Notes: generated from the letters alone by a model not told the origin. DNA of 64,000 nt from Variovorax sp. Root411 (GCF_001425205.1 NZ_LMDW01000001.1:311928-375927); one strand, 5' to 3'. Positions 10,172 to 19,404 are shown, numbered from the stretch's first letter. Numbers and translations: made by a program.

Positions 10172-11275
10172 ATGAAAATTCTCACAGTTATCGGTGCGCG
10201 CCCTCAATTCATTAAAGCTGCAGTAGTTTCCCGCGCGTTCAGGGAGCATCGTCCCGATGTGCAGGAACTTCTTGTCCATACTGGCCAACACTATGACGCC
10301 AATATGTCAGATGTATTTTTTGATGAACTCAAAATTCCTCGGCCAGCTCACAATTTGGGCATAGGTGGTGGTACTCATGGTCAAAACACCGGCCGTATGC
10401 TTGAGAAGCTCGAAGAATTGATGTTGCTCGAAAAACCCGATTGGGTTTTGGTATATGGCGATACCGATAGTACTTTGGCCGGTGCGCTGGCCGCCAGCAA
10501 ACTGCATATCAAGGTAGCGCACGTCGAGGCCGGCTTGCGTTCTTTCAATCGCCGTATGCCAGAAGAGATCAATCGCATCCTAGCTGACCATGTCTCCACT
10601 TTACTTTTCGCCCCCACTCGCCTAGCCGTTAAGAATTTGCGCGACGAGGGTGTGCCGAGCGAAAAAATTCATCCTGTGGGCGACGTAATGTGCGACGCCG
10701 CGGTGTTTTACAAGCAGCACGCGCGTAAACCAATTTGGTTTGACTCTCTTTGCCTAGATATCGACAAATTTGTGCTGTGTACAGTGCATCGCGCAGAAAA
10801 CACAGACGATCCTGATCGCATGCGGGGAATTTTTCAGGGGCTAGAAAAGTCGGGAATTCCCGTCGTATTGCCGCTTCATCCCCGTACTCGGGCCAAATTA
10901 AAGCAGATGAACTTGGTATTGCCAAGCAATGTGCATGGGGTCGATCCAGTAGGTTATTTGGAGATGATTTGGCTGGAAGCGAATTGCAGGCTTGTTGCAA
11001 CAGATTCCGGCGGCGTGCAGAAAGAGGCTTACTTCAATAAAAAATATTGTGTAACTCTTCGGGAGGAAACGGAGTGGATCGAATTGGTAGAAGCTGGTCT
11101 TAATGACGTCGTAGGCTCTAATCCAGAAAAAATAGCAGAAGCGTTGCAGTCCGGCCGGAAATTTCTCTCGGAGAGTTATTTATACGGCAGCGGTCAAGCC
11201 GCGGAGCAAATCATCGCCAGGCTCGTGAAGACTGTTGAAGTTAAAACTGTTGCAGATCGAATCTCGCAGGATTGA
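10172..11275 (+). CDS. wbpI: UDP-GlcNAc3NAcA 2-epimerase
   Basis: WbpI/WlbD inverts C2 of UDP-2,3-diacetamido-glucuronate to give UDP-ManNAc3NAcA, the last step of the route begun by the dehydrogenase at 3210. The 367-residue protein has the UDP-GlcNAc 2-epimerase fold: IGARPQFIKAAVVSRAF at the start, VHTGQHYDANMSDVFF, VYGDTDSTLAGALAASKL, HVEAGLRSFNRRMPEEINR and ATDSGGVQKEAYF. The IGARPQFIKAA form is the WbpI-type variant rather than the WecB form GTRPEAIK. It lies apart from wbpA-E, downstream of wzy, in the AT-rich segment. Confidence 0.88.
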   Translation: MKILTVIGARPQFIKAAVVSRAFREHRPDVQELLVHTGQHYDANMSDVFFDELKIPRPAHNLGIGGGTHGQNTGRMLEKLEELMLLEKPDWVLVYGDTDSTLAGALAASKLHIKVAHVEAGLRSFNRRMPEEINRILADHVSTLLFAPTRLAVKNLRDEGVPSEKIHPVGDVMCDAAVFYKQHARKPIWFDSLCLDIDKFVLCTVHRAENTDDPDRMRGIFQGLEKSGIPVVLPLHPRTRAKLKQMNLVLPSNVHGVDPVGYLEMIWLEANCRLVATDSGGVQKEAYFNKKYCVTLREETEWIELVEAGLNDVVGSNPEKIAEALQSGRKFLSESYLYGSGQAAEQIIARLVKTVEVKTVADRISQD

Positions 11276-11277
11276 AG

Positions 11278-12369
11278 ATGGATGATTACATATTTTTTAG
11301 TAAAAGCAATTGGCATGAAGCGCCGCGACTTCGTCATCAAGTAGCTGAATTAATACGTAATTTTGGCGGCCAGATACGTTTTTGTCAAAAACCTTCTTTT
11401 ATCTGGCAGCGCGGCGTTCGTGAGGAAATCGCAAGGATCGATGGCGATCTGAAAATTGCGCGAACGCGCCAGCTGATCCATCATCAATTGAGGATATGGC
11501 CCGTATTGAGATGGCTGAACGCATTGGTGGAAAAAAGAAGCATCCGGGCTTTGTTTGGTAAAAATGTGTCCGCGGATTCGGTTATTGTAAATTTCAATTA
11601 CGATTACTACTTTCTGCGGGATGTTTTTCCAAATAATAAAATAGTAACTATTATCAATGACGATTTTGTAGCTCAGGCGAAGCTTTTTTCTGGAAGCCAT
11701 GCTAAGAAGAGCTTAGGAATGACGTGTGCGGGTAGTGATTTGGTATTGACCGTGTCTTATCCGTTGATGAAACAGGTTTCCGAGTGGTGCTCTCCGGAGT
11801 TGTTCTTTCCTTGGGCTGATGTCGAGTACAGAGAGCCCGTGCCTAGCGGCGAAAGAAATGCTGTGTTGTTATGGGCCCATATTGATGCCCGCGTGGACTT
11901 CGATCTTTTGATTCAATCCACATCCTCGCGTTCTGATGTGATTTTTTATCTTGTAGGGCCGCAAGCGTCGAACATACGAGATCAAATTTCTAAAATTGAA
12001 TCGGCAGCGAATGTGGTAATTGTTTCTTCGGCAAAGCTGGATGAATTGCCGTTAGAAAGGTTTTTTGCGGCGATTATTCCATACAAGAAAAATGTTGCTG
12101 ATATCGAGGCAGTCACTATGTCGAATAAATCGCTTCAATTAATGTCGCGTGGCCTACCCATCATTGCGCACGGCATGCCGGCCTTCTATGAGCATCCCGC
12201 TATTCTTAAGGCAGATGACGCAAGCGAATTTGCAGCGGGCTTGGACTATTTCCGGGAAAATTTTTCCAATTTGCAAGATTCAATTAAGAATTTGGTATCC
12301 GAAAATCAGCCAAAGAATAGATTTGATTTTTTGAAGAATCTTATTTCTAGAATTGAAGCGAGAAATTGA
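11278..12369 (+). CDS. Glycosyltransferase, family unassigned (predicted third transferase)
   Basis: This 363-residue protein looks like a GT-B fold enzyme. An N-terminal half has NFNYDYYFLRDVFPNNKIVTIINDDF. A C-terminal Rossmann half has AVLLWAHIDARVDF, IFYLVGPQAS, FFAAIIPYKK and SNKSLQLMSRGLPIIAHGMPAF, resembling the donor-binding region of GT4-like enzymes. I do not recognise the exact family. The start is the ATG at 11278, with AGGA about 6 bases upstream; a TTG at 11272 in frame overlaps the wbpI stop. It is the only separate glycosyltransferase in the locus, so by elimination it may add ManNAc3NAcA. Low GC links it to wzy and wbpI. Confidence 0.7.
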   Translation: MDDYIFFSKSNWHEAPRLRHQVAELIRNFGGQIRFCQKPSFIWQRGVREEIARIDGDLKIARTRQLIHHQLRIWPVLRWLNALVEKRSIRALFGKNVSADSVIVNFNYDYYFLRDVFPNNKIVTIINDDFVAQAKLFSGSHAKKSLGMTCAGSDLVLTVSYPLMKQVSEWCSPELFFPWADVEYREPVPSGERNAVLLWAHIDARVDFDLLIQSTSSRSDVIFYLVGPQASNIRDQISKIESAANVVIVSSAKLDELPLERFFAAIIPYKKNVADIEAVTMSNKSLQLMSRGLPIIAHGMPAFYEHPAILKADDASEFAAGLDYFRENFSNLQDSIKNLVSENQPKNRFDFLKNLISRIEARN

Positions 12370-12370
12370 G

Positions 12371-13414
12371 ATGTTCAAAAATGGAATTTTATTGATCACC
12401 GGCGGTACTGGTTCCTTCGGCAATGCCGTTTTGAAGGGATTTCTAGATACCGACATCGCCGAGATCCGGATTTTCAGCCGCGATGAGAAAAAGCAGGATG
12501 ACATGCGCAAGCGCTACAACCATCCCAAGCTCAAGTTCTATATTGGTGATGTACGCGATTCGCGAAGCGTGAGTGCGGCGATGCGTGGCGTGGATTACGT
12601 TTTTCATGCGGCGGCACTTAAGCAGGTGCCTTCCTGCGAATTCCACCCAATGCAGGCAGTCCGCACCAATGTGCTCGGGACCGAGAACGTGTTGGAGGCA
12701 GCAATTGCCGCAGGCGTGAAACGAGTCGTGTGCCTCAGCACCGACAAAGCCGTCTACCCAATCAACGCCATGGGCATCAGCAAAGCCATGATGGAGAAGG
12801 TGATGGTCGCCGCCAGCCGCAATCTGGAAAGCACGAACACCGTCATTTGCGGCACTCGCTACGGCAACGTCATGGGCTCGCGCGGTTCGGTCATCCCGCT
12901 GTTCGTGGAGCAGGTGCTGGCAGGCAAGCCCATCACCGTGACCGACCCGTCTATGACTCGCTTCATGATGACGCTGGAGGATGCCGTCGAACTGGTGCTG
13001 CACGCCTTCGAGCACGGCAATAACGGCGACATTTTTGTGCAGAAGGCCCCGGCAGCGACCGTGCAGGTGCTGACCCGAGCGATTCTGGAGGTGATGCACA
13101 AACCCGACCACGAAGTGCGCGAGATCGGGACGCGCCATGGCGAAAAGCTCTACGAAGCGCTGCTGAGCCGCGAGGAAATGGCCTGTGCCGAAGACCAGGG
13201 CGACTACTACCGCGTGCCGCCCGACGGACGCGACCTGAATTACGCCAAGTATGTGGAGCAGGGCGAGCAGCGCATTACCCGAAGCACGCATGGCGAAGAC
13301 TACAACTCGCACAACACCACCCGGCTCGATGTGGAAGGCATGAAGAAGCTGCTGCTCAAGCTCGACTTCATGCAGCGCATCGCACGCGGCGAGGTCGCCG
13401 AGGCGCAGGAATAA
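12371..13414 (+). CDS. fnlA: UDP-GlcNAc 4,6-dehydratase/5-epimerase (FnlA/WbjB/CapE)
   Basis: FnlA starts UDP-L-FucNAc synthesis by 4,6-dehydration and C5 epimerisation of UDP-GlcNAc. The 347-residue SDR protein has the cofactor motif LLITGGTGSFGNAVL and the segment HAAALKQVPSCEFHPMQAVRTNVLGTENVL. The catalytic region is LSTDKAVYPINAMGISKAMMEK, in which Met replaces the usual SDR tyrosine (S-M-K type), as in inverting dehydratases of this class. The ATG at 12371 gives the family length. GC content returns to normal within this gene, marking the end of the AT-rich segment. fnlB follows after 4 bp. Confidence 0.93.
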   Translation: MFKNGILLITGGTGSFGNAVLKGFLDTDIAEIRIFSRDEKKQDDMRKRYNHPKLKFYIGDVRDSRSVSAAMRGVDYVFHAAALKQVPSCEFHPMQAVRTNVLGTENVLEAAIAAGVKRVVCLSTDKAVYPINAMGISKAMMEKVMVAASRNLESTNTVICGTRYGNVMGSRGSVIPLFVEQVLAGKPITVTDPSMTRFMMTLEDAVELVLHAFEHGNNGDIFVQKAPAATVQVLTRAILEVMHKPDHEVREIGTRHGEKLYEALLSREEMACAEDQGDYYRVPPDGRDLNYAKYVEQGEQRITRSTHGEDYNSHNTTRLDVEGMKKLLLKLDFMQRIARGEVAEAQE

Positions 13415-13418
13415 GACC

Positions 13419-14546
13419 ATGAAAGTGTTGATTACCGGCGCCCGCGGGTTCGTGGGCAAGAACCTCCAGTTGCACCTGGCTGAGCGCAAGGACGTGCAGG
13501 TGGCCTGCTTCACTCGCGACGACGGCGTAGACCAACTGCCCGCGCTGCTGCAGGGGGTGGACTTCGTGTTCCATCTCGCGGGGGTCAATCGCCCGCAAGA
13601 CCCGCAGGAATTTGCCACCGGCAACGCGGAACTCACGCAGAGCCTGAGCCGTGCTGTCTGCGCAGTGGCCGAAGCCACGGGCAAGAAGGTGCCGGTCGTC
13701 TACACCTCGTCCACCCAGGCGGGGTTCGACAATCCCTACGGCCGCAGCAAGCGCGAGGCCGAGGAGACGCTGCAGGCAGCTGCTCGCAGCCACGGCATTC
13801 CGATGCATCTCCTCCGACTGCCCAACGTCTTCGGAAAATGGTGCCGGCCCAACTACAACTCGGCCGTGGCCACGTTCTGCCACAACATCTCGCGCGGACT
13901 CCCCATCCAGGTCAACGACCCGGCAGCGGCCGTCACGCTGGTGTATGTGGACGACGTCATCGAACGCTTCGTTCAGCTGATGGATGGCGCAGATGCTGCG
14001 CCTGACGCCGAGGGGTTTGCCACCGTGGCGCCGCAGTACACCACCACGGTGGGCGAACTGGCCCGGCAGATCCAGTCGTTCAAGGACAGCCGCAGCACCC
14101 TCATGACGGACCGCGTGGGCACGGGGCTGGTGCGGGCGCTTTATTCGACTTATGTGAGCTACCTGCCGCCCGAGTCGTTCGCCTACCCGGTGCCTCAGTA
14201 CGGGGATGCGCGCGGCGTGTTCGTCGAGATGCTGAAGACGCCGGATGCCGGCCAGTTCTCGTTCTTCACCGCGCACGCCGGCATCACGCGAGGCGGCCAC
14301 TACCACCACAGCAAGACCGAGAAGTTCCTGGTCATCAAGGGGCAGGCGCGTTTCAAGTTCCGGCACATGCAAACCGGCGAAGTCCATGAGTTGGTCACGG
14401 CTGGCGACAAGTCTGAAATCGTCGAGACCGTGCCCGGCTGGACGCATGACATCACCAACATCGGCACCGAGGAAATGGTCGTCATGCTCTGGGCCAACGA
14501 GGTGTTCGACCGCGCGCGGCCAGACACCTTCGCTTGCCCGCTGTAG
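13419..14546 (+). CDS. fnlB: UDP-4-keto-sugar reductase with C-terminal cupin (FnlB/WbjC)
   Basis: FnlB acts on the FnlA product (C3 epimerisation and C4 reduction) to give the L-talo/pneumosamine intermediate. The 375-residue protein has an N-terminal extended SDR domain (VLITGARGFVGKNLQLHL; FVFHLAGVNRP; PYGRSKREAEETL with Tyr-x3-Lys). A cupin-like C-terminal domain at about residues 265-375 has HAGITRGGHYHHSKTEKFLVIKG and TVPGWTHDITN, as expected for WbjC homologues. It sits between fnlA and fnlC in the conserved order. Confidence 0.92.
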   Translation: MKVLITGARGFVGKNLQLHLAERKDVQVACFTRDDGVDQLPALLQGVDFVFHLAGVNRPQDPQEFATGNAELTQSLSRAVCAVAEATGKKVPVVYTSSTQAGFDNPYGRSKREAEETLQAAARSHGIPMHLLRLPNVFGKWCRPNYNSAVATFCHNISRGLPIQVNDPAAAVTLVYVDDVIERFVQLMDGADAAPDAEGFATVAPQYTTTVGELARQIQSFKDSRSTLMTDRVGTGLVRALYSTYVSYLPPESFAYPVPQYGDARGVFVEMLKTPDAGQFSFFTAHAGITRGGHYHHSKTEKFLVIKGQARFKFRHMQTGEVHELVTAGDKSEIVETVPGWTHDITNIGTEEMVVMLWANEVFDRARPDTFACPL

Positions 14547-14572
14547 ACCGCCACGACTTCAGATCTTTTCTC

Positions 14573-15709
14573 ATGAAAAAACTCAAAGTCATGACCGTGG
14601 TCGGCACCCGGCCTGAAATCATTCGCCTGTCGCGCGTGCTGGCCCGGCTGGACGAGCATTGCGACCATGTGCTGGTGCATACCGGCCAGAACTACGACTA
14701 CGAACTCAACCAGGTCTTCTTCGACGACCTGGGCGTGCGCAAGCCCGATCACTTCCTGAACAGCGCGGCCAATGCAACCAGCGCGGCGCACACCATCGGC
14801 AATCTCATCATCGCGGTGGACCAGGTGCTGGGCGAGGTGCAGCCCGAGGCCATGCTCGTGCTGGGCGACACCAACAGCTGCCTCTCGGTGATCCCGGCCA
14901 AGCGTCGCAAGATCCCGATCTTTCACATGGAAGCGGGCAACCGTTGCTTCGACCAGCGTGTGCCCGAAGAAACCAACCGCCGCATCGTGGACCACACGGC
15001 GGATGTCAACCTCACCTACAGCACCATCGCGCGCGACTACCTCCTGCGCGAAGGGCTGCCGCCCGACCTGGTCATCAAGACTGGCAGCCCGATGTTCGAG
15101 GTGCTGACGCACTATCGCCCGCGCATCGAGTCGTCCGACGTGCTGCAGCGTTTGGGCTTGCAGGCTGAGCAATATTTCGTGGTCAGCGCCCACCGCGAAG
15201 AGAACATCGAGTCTGCGCAGTCCTTCACCAAGCTGGTGGCCGTGTTGAATGCGGTTGCCGAAGACCACGGCTTGCCGGTCATCGTCTCCACGCACCCGCG
15301 CACGCAAAAGCGCATCGACGCAACCGGTGCGCGCTTTCATCCGCAGGTGCGCCTGCTGAAGCCGCTGGGCTTTCACGATTACGTGAAGCTGCAACTCTCG
15401 GCGCGGGCCACGCTGTCTGACAGCGGCACGATCAACGAAGAGTCATCGATCCTCAACTTCCCGGCGCTCAACTTGCGCGAGGCGCACGAGCGGCCCGAAG
15501 GGATGGAAGAGGCCGCCGTGATGATGGTGGGCCTCGAAGTGGAGCGTGTGCGCCAAGGCCTGGCCATTTTGGACACCCAGCCCCGAGGCGAGGCACGCGG
15601 CCTGCGCCAGGTGGCCGACTACAGCATGCCCAATGTTTCGGATAAGGTGCTTCGCATCGTCCACAGCTACACAGACTACGTGAATCGCGTGGTCTGGAAA
15701 AAGTACTGA
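14573..15709 (+). CDS. fnlC: UDP-L-FucNAc synthase, C2 epimerase (FnlC/WbjD)
   Basis: FnlC inverts C2 to produce UDP-N-acetyl-L-fucosamine. The 378-residue protein belongs to the UDP-GlcNAc 2-epimerase family: KVMTVVGTRPEIIRLSRV, VHTGQNYDYELNQVFFDDL, VLGDTNSCLSVI, HMEAGNRCFDQRVPEETNRRIVDH and LSDSGTINEESSIL. The forms HMEAGNRCFDQRVPEE and GDTNS are typical of WbjD rather than WecB or WbpI. The start is the ATG at 14573; the next gene begins 3 bp after the stop. Confidence 0.93.
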   Translation: MKKLKVMTVVGTRPEIIRLSRVLARLDEHCDHVLVHTGQNYDYELNQVFFDDLGVRKPDHFLNSAANATSAAHTIGNLIIAVDQVLGEVQPEAMLVLGDTNSCLSVIPAKRRKIPIFHMEAGNRCFDQRVPEETNRRIVDHTADVNLTYSTIARDYLLREGLPPDLVIKTGSPMFEVLTHYRPRIESSDVLQRLGLQAEQYFVVSAHREENIESAQSFTKLVAVLNAVAEDHGLPVIVSTHPRTQKRIDATGARFHPQVRLLKPLGFHDYVKLQLSARATLSDSGTINEESSILNFPALNLREAHERPEGMEEAAVMMVGLEVERVRQGLAILDTQPRGEARGLRQVADYSMPNVSDKVLRIVHSYTDYVNRVVWKKY

Positions 15710-15712
15710 CGC

Positions 15713-17554
15713 ATGGCAACTCGTGTGTTGTTGCTGACGCAGTGGTTCGACCCGGAGCCGACGTTCAAGGGCATCGTGTTCGCTCGTGAACTCGTGCGCC
15801 AGGGCTTCGAGGTCGAAGTGCTGACGGGTTTCCCCAACTACCCGGGTGGCAAGGTGTATCCGGGCTACCGCATCAAGCTGCTGCAGCGCGAAGTGATCGA
15901 CGGTGTGCAGGTAACGCGCGTGCCGCTCTATCCCAACCACGACCAGTCGGCGATCAAGCGGGTGTTGAACTACGCCAGCTTCGCTGCCTCATCGCTGTTC
16001 TATGGCTTGTTCATGGCGCGGCGGCCCGATGTGATCTATGCCTACCATCCTCCGCTCACGGTGGGCATCACGGCCAGCTTGCTGCGGCTGCTGCGCCGTG
16101 TTCCGGTGGTCTACGACATACAGGACATGTGGCCCGATACCTTGCGTGCCACCGGCATGGTCAACAATGCCCGGGCTTTGGGCGCGGTGGCTGCCGTGTG
16201 CCAATGGGTGTATCGCCGCGTGGATCACATCGCCGTTCTTTCGCCGGGTTTCAAGCGTCTGCTGCTGGAGCGTGGCGTGCCCGATACCAAGGTCGAAGTG
16301 ATCTACAACTGGGCCGATGAAGTTGCGTTGGCTTCGCCGCAGGGCCATCCGCCGGCCAGCTTCCCGGGCCCGGAAAAATTCCGCATCCTCTTTGCGGGAA
16401 ACATGGGCAAGGCCCAGGCACTCGATGCGGTGCTCGACGCGGCTGCTCTTCTGCAGGCGCGCAACGCACGGGTGTGCTTCGTGCTGCTGGGCGGCGGTGT
16501 CGAGGTGTCCCGGCTCAAGCAGCGGGCGACCGACCTGCAGTTGCACAACGTGACCTTTCTGTCGCCGGTGCCGATGTCGGAGGTGGGTGCGTTGCTCAAC
16601 GCCGCCGAGGCTCTGTTGGTCCACCTGCGCAAGGATCCGCTGTTCGAGATCACCATTCCCTCCAAGACACAGGCTTACATGGCCGTTGGCAAGCCGCTGT
16701 TGATGGCGGTCGATGGTGATGCGGCCGGGTTGGTTGCACAGTCAGGCGGCGGCGTGGTCGTTGAATCCGAAAACGCCAATGCACTGGCCGACGCCGCTGA
16801 GGCACTCGCAGCCATGCCGCCTGACGCCTTGGCGGCCATGGGGCATCAGGCGCAGCGCTACTACCGGGAACAACTGGCCCTGAAGGTCGGGGTCGCCAGA
16901 TTCGGTGCCATCTTCACGCGCTTGGCCAACCACCGTTCCGAAATCGTAATGAAGCGCCTTTTTGACATCGCGCTCGCCAGTCTGGCGTTGCTGCTCCTGG
17001 GGCTGCCGCTGTTGTTCCTGACATGGCAAGTGCGCCGCAAGCTGGGCAGTCCCGCGTTCTTTCGCCAGACGCGACCGGGCTTGCACGGGCGACCATTCAA
17101 CATGGTCAAGTTCCGCACGATGACGGATGCGCGGGGCGTCGATGGTCAGTTGTTGCCCGATGCAGATCGGTTGACGCCATTCGGCCGTTTCCTGCGCGCC
17201 AGCAGCCTCGACGAGTTGCCCGAACTCTGGAACGTGCTCAAGGGCGACATGAGCCTGGTGGGTCCACGTCCGCTGCTGATGGACTACCTGCCTCTGTACT
17301 CCGCCGAGCAATCGCGGCGCCATGAAGTGCGCCCCGGTATCACGGGCTGGGCTCAGGTCAACGGGCGCAACGCGTTGAGCTGGGACGAGAAGTTCAAGCT
17401 CGACGTGTGGTACGTCGACCACTGGTCGCTCTGGCTCGACATCAAGATCTTGTGGCTCACCGTGCGCAAGGTGCTGGTGCGTGATGGCATCAGTGCGGCG
17501 GGCGAAGCCACGATGCCGCGATTCGTAGGCTCGCGAACTGGAGACAAACAATGA
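15713..17554 (+). CDS. WbuB-type glycosyltransferase fused to PglC-type phosphoglycosyltransferase
   Basis: One 613-residue frame holds two enzymes usually encoded separately. Residues 1-400 are a GT4 transferase of the WbuB/WbjE type, which adds L-FucNAc: LLTQWFDPEPTFKG, TGFPNYPGGKVYPGY, YDIQDMWPDTL, VIYNWADE, IPSKTQAYMAVGKPLL. Residues 413-613 are a complete monotopic phosphoglycosyltransferase: MKRLFDIALASLALLLLGLPLL (re-entrant membrane helix), FRQTRPG, MVKFRTM, SLDELPELWNVLKGDMSLVGPRPLL and RPGITGWAQVNGRN. DE in SLDELPE is the catalytic pair of the PglC family. PglD- and PglE-like genes follow directly, so the lipid-linked first sugar is probably diacetylbacillosamine. The fused protein would make the first two additions. 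Confidence 0.88.
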   Translation: MATRVLLLTQWFDPEPTFKGIVFARELVRQGFEVEVLTGFPNYPGGKVYPGYRIKLLQREVIDGVQVTRVPLYPNHDQSAIKRVLNYASFAASSLFYGLFMARRPDVIYAYHPPLTVGITASLLRLLRRVPVVYDIQDMWPDTLRATGMVNNARALGAVAAVCQWVYRRVDHIAVLSPGFKRLLLERGVPDTKVEVIYNWADEVALASPQGHPPASFPGPEKFRILFAGNMGKAQALDAVLDAAALLQARNARVCFVLLGGGVEVSRLKQRATDLQLHNVTFLSPVPMSEVGALLNAAEALLVHLRKDPLFEITIPSKTQAYMAVGKPLLMAVDGDAAGLVAQSGGGVVVESENANALADAAEALAAMPPDALAAMGHQAQRYYREQLALKVGVARFGAIFTRLANHRSEIVMKRLFDIALASLALLLLGLPLLFLTWQVRRKLGSPAFFRQTRPGLHGRPFNMVKFRTMTDARGVDGQLLPDADRLTPFGRFLRASSLDELPELWNVLKGDMSLVGPRPLLMDYLPLYSAEQSRRHEVRPGITGWAQVNGRNALSWDEKFKLDVWYVDHWSLWLDIKILWLTVRKVLVRDGISAAGEATMPRFVGSRTGDKQ

Positions 17555-18210
17555 CCCTTCCTCTCTTTGCCGTTTACGGTGCCAGTGGTTATGGCCGCGA
17601 AGTGATGCCTCTGGCGCGTGAGCAATTGCGGCGTCAGGGCATACCGGCCGAGCAATTGGTGTTCGTTGACGATGAGCCCGAAGCACAGATCGTGAATGGC
17701 CAGCGTGTGCTGCGCTATGCGGAATTCATGCAGGTCGAAGCCAGTGCACGGCATGCGGTGCTTGCCATCGCCAACAGCACAGTACGAGAAAAATTGGCTG
17801 CACGCTGCGCTGATGACAAGGTGTTGCCATGGACCGTGGTCGCTGCCAACGTGGTGATGTTGGACGATGCGGTGCTCGGGGAAGGTGCTGTATTGAGTCC
17901 CTTCGCCATGCTCACGTCCAATATCCGGATTGGGCGGCACTTTCACGCGAACATCTATAGCTACGTGGCTCACGATTGCGTGGTCGGCGACTTCGTTACC
18001 TTTGCGCCCGGCGTCAAATGCAATGGCAATGTGCTTATTGAAGACCATGCATACATCGGCACCGGGGCCGTCATCAAGCAGGGCAAGCCGGGCCAGCCCC
18101 TCGTCATCGGTCGTGGCGCCGTCGTCGGCATGGGCGCGGTAGTCACTCGCGACGTGCCGGCCGGCGCCACCGTGGTTGGCAATCCCGCCAAACCATTCAT
18201 CAAAGGTTGA
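17551..18210 (+). CDS. pglD: UDP-4-amino-sugar N-acetyltransferase (PglD/NeuD family)
   Basis: PglD acetylates the C4 amino group of UDP-2-acetamido-4-amino-2,4,6-trideoxyglucose, giving UDP-N,N'-diacetylbacillosamine. The 219-residue protein has the N-terminal Rossmann-like part (FAVYGASGYGREVMPLAREQL, VFVDDEPEA) and a C-terminal hexapeptide beta helix. SYVAHDCVVGDFVTFAPGVKCNGNV carries the likely catalytic base His141. NeuD-type proteins share this architecture, but the adjacent PglE-like aminotransferase and the PglC-type domain before it favour PglD. The ATG overlaps the upstream stop (ATGA at 17551-17554). Confidence 0.85.
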   Translation: MTLPLFAVYGASGYGREVMPLAREQLRRQGIPAEQLVFVDDEPEAQIVNGQRVLRYAEFMQVEASARHAVLAIANSTVREKLAARCADDKVLPWTVVAANVVMLDDAVLGEGAVLSPFAMLTSNIRIGRHFHANIYSYVAHDCVVGDFVTFAPGVKCNGNVLIEDHAYIGTGAVIKQGKPGQPLVIGRGAVVGMGAVVTRDVPAGATVVGNPAKPFIKG

Positions 18211-18216
18211 TCTGCC

Positions 18217-19404
18217 GTGTTGAATACCTCGTTCTCTCCCTGGCCCAGCTTCACAGCCGAAGAAGCCGACGCCGTGCAGCGCGTTCTTTTGTCCAACAAG
18301 GTCAACTACTGGACCGGGCAGGAGTGCCGCACATTCGAAAGCGAATTCGCAGCATGGGCTGACACCGCGCACGCGCTTGCACTGGCCAATGGCACGTTGG
18401 CACTGGACGTGATCCTCAAGGGCATGAACATCGGCCCCGGTGACGAGGTGATCGTCACGCCACGCACCTTTATCGCCAGCGTGTCGTGCGTTGTGAATGC
18501 GGGGGCCACGCCGGTGTTTGCGGATGTCGATGCGCAAAGCGGCAACCTGTCGGCGGAAACCATCGCTCAAGCGATCTCGCCGCGCACCAAGGCCGTCATC
18601 TGCGTGCACCTGGCTGGTTGGCCCTGCGACATGGACCCGATCATGGCGCTCGCCGCCACGCACGGCTTCAAGGTAATCGAAGACTGCGCGCAGGCGCACG
18701 GTGCACGCTACAAAGGCAGGTCGGTCGGCTCCATCGGCCATGCAAGCGCCTGGTCTTTTTGCCAAGACAAGATCATGACCACGGGCGGCGAAGGCGGCAT
18801 GGTCACGACAGACGACGAAGCGCTGTGGCGTGCCATGTGGCAGTACAAGGACCACGGCAAGAGTTACGAGGCCGTGTACGAGCGCAAGCACGCGCCGGGC
18901 TTTCGATGGCTGCACGAAAGTTTCGGCACCAATTGGCGCATGCTCGAAATGCAGGCCGTCATTGGCCGCGTTCAATTGAAGCGCATGGCCGAATGGACCG
19001 CTGCGCGCGCCCAGCACGCGCAAGCGTTGTGGGCGACGGCGCGCCCTCATTCAGCGGTGCGCGTGCCGGAGTTTGCGCATCACGTCGCGGCCGGCAGTGT
19101 GCATGCGCACTACAAATGCTATGTGTACGTTCAGCCGGAGCGGTTGACCCAAGGCTGGAGCCGCGACCGCATTGCCGATGCCATTCAGGCGCATGGCGTG
19201 CCTTGCTATCAGGGTTCGTGCTCGGAGGTGTATCTGGAGCGCGCATTCGACGGCACCGGCTGGCGGCCGACCGAACCGCTGCCCGTTGCACGTGCACTGG
19301 GCGAAACAAGCCTGATGTTTCTCGTTCATCCCACATTGACTCCTGTCGAGGTGGACAAGAGCTGCACGGTCATTGCGCAGGTGCTGGCCGAGGCGTCGGC
19401 TTGA
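18217..19404 (+). CDS. pglE: UDP-4-keto-6-deoxy-GlcNAc 4-aminotransferase (PglE type, DegT family)
   Basis: PglE transfers an amino group to C4 of the 4-keto sugar made by a PglF/WbpM dehydratase. The 395-residue protein starts at a GTG (18217) with MLNTSFSPWPSFTAEEADAV. It has the PLP contact SCVVNAGATPVFADVD, the Asp motif VIEDCAQAHGARYKG and the PLP lysine in SFCQDKIMTTGGEGGM (Lys185). The SFCQDKIMTTGGEGGM form is common in 4-amino-sugar transaminases of glycan loci. The gene lies 6 bp after pglD; the matching dehydratase is at 22771. Confidence 0.86.
   Translation: MLNTSFSPWPSFTAEEADAVQRVLLSNKVNYWTGQECRTFESEFAAWADTAHALALANGTLALDVILKGMNIGPGDEVIVTPRTFIASVSCVVNAGATPVFADVDAQSGNLSAETIAQAISPRTKAVICVHLAGWPCDMDPIMALAATHGFKVIEDCAQAHGARYKGRSVGSIGHASAWSFCQDKIMTTGGEGGMVTTDDEALWRAMWQYKDHGKSYEAVYERKHAPGFRWLHESFGTNWRMLEMQAVIGRVQLKRMAEWTAARAQHAQALWATARPHSAVRVPEFAHHVAAGSVHAHYKCYVYVQPERLTQGWSRDRIADAIQAHGVPCYQGSCSEVYLERAFDGTGWRPTEPLPVARALGETSLMFLVHPTLTPVEVDKSCTVIAQVLAEASA

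Noticed and set aside
15713-17554. The GT4-PGT fusion as a sequencing error.
   Set aside because: The frame is continuous and both domains are complete with normal codon use through the junction; an indel error cannot be fully excluded, so it is listed as a check rather than assumed.
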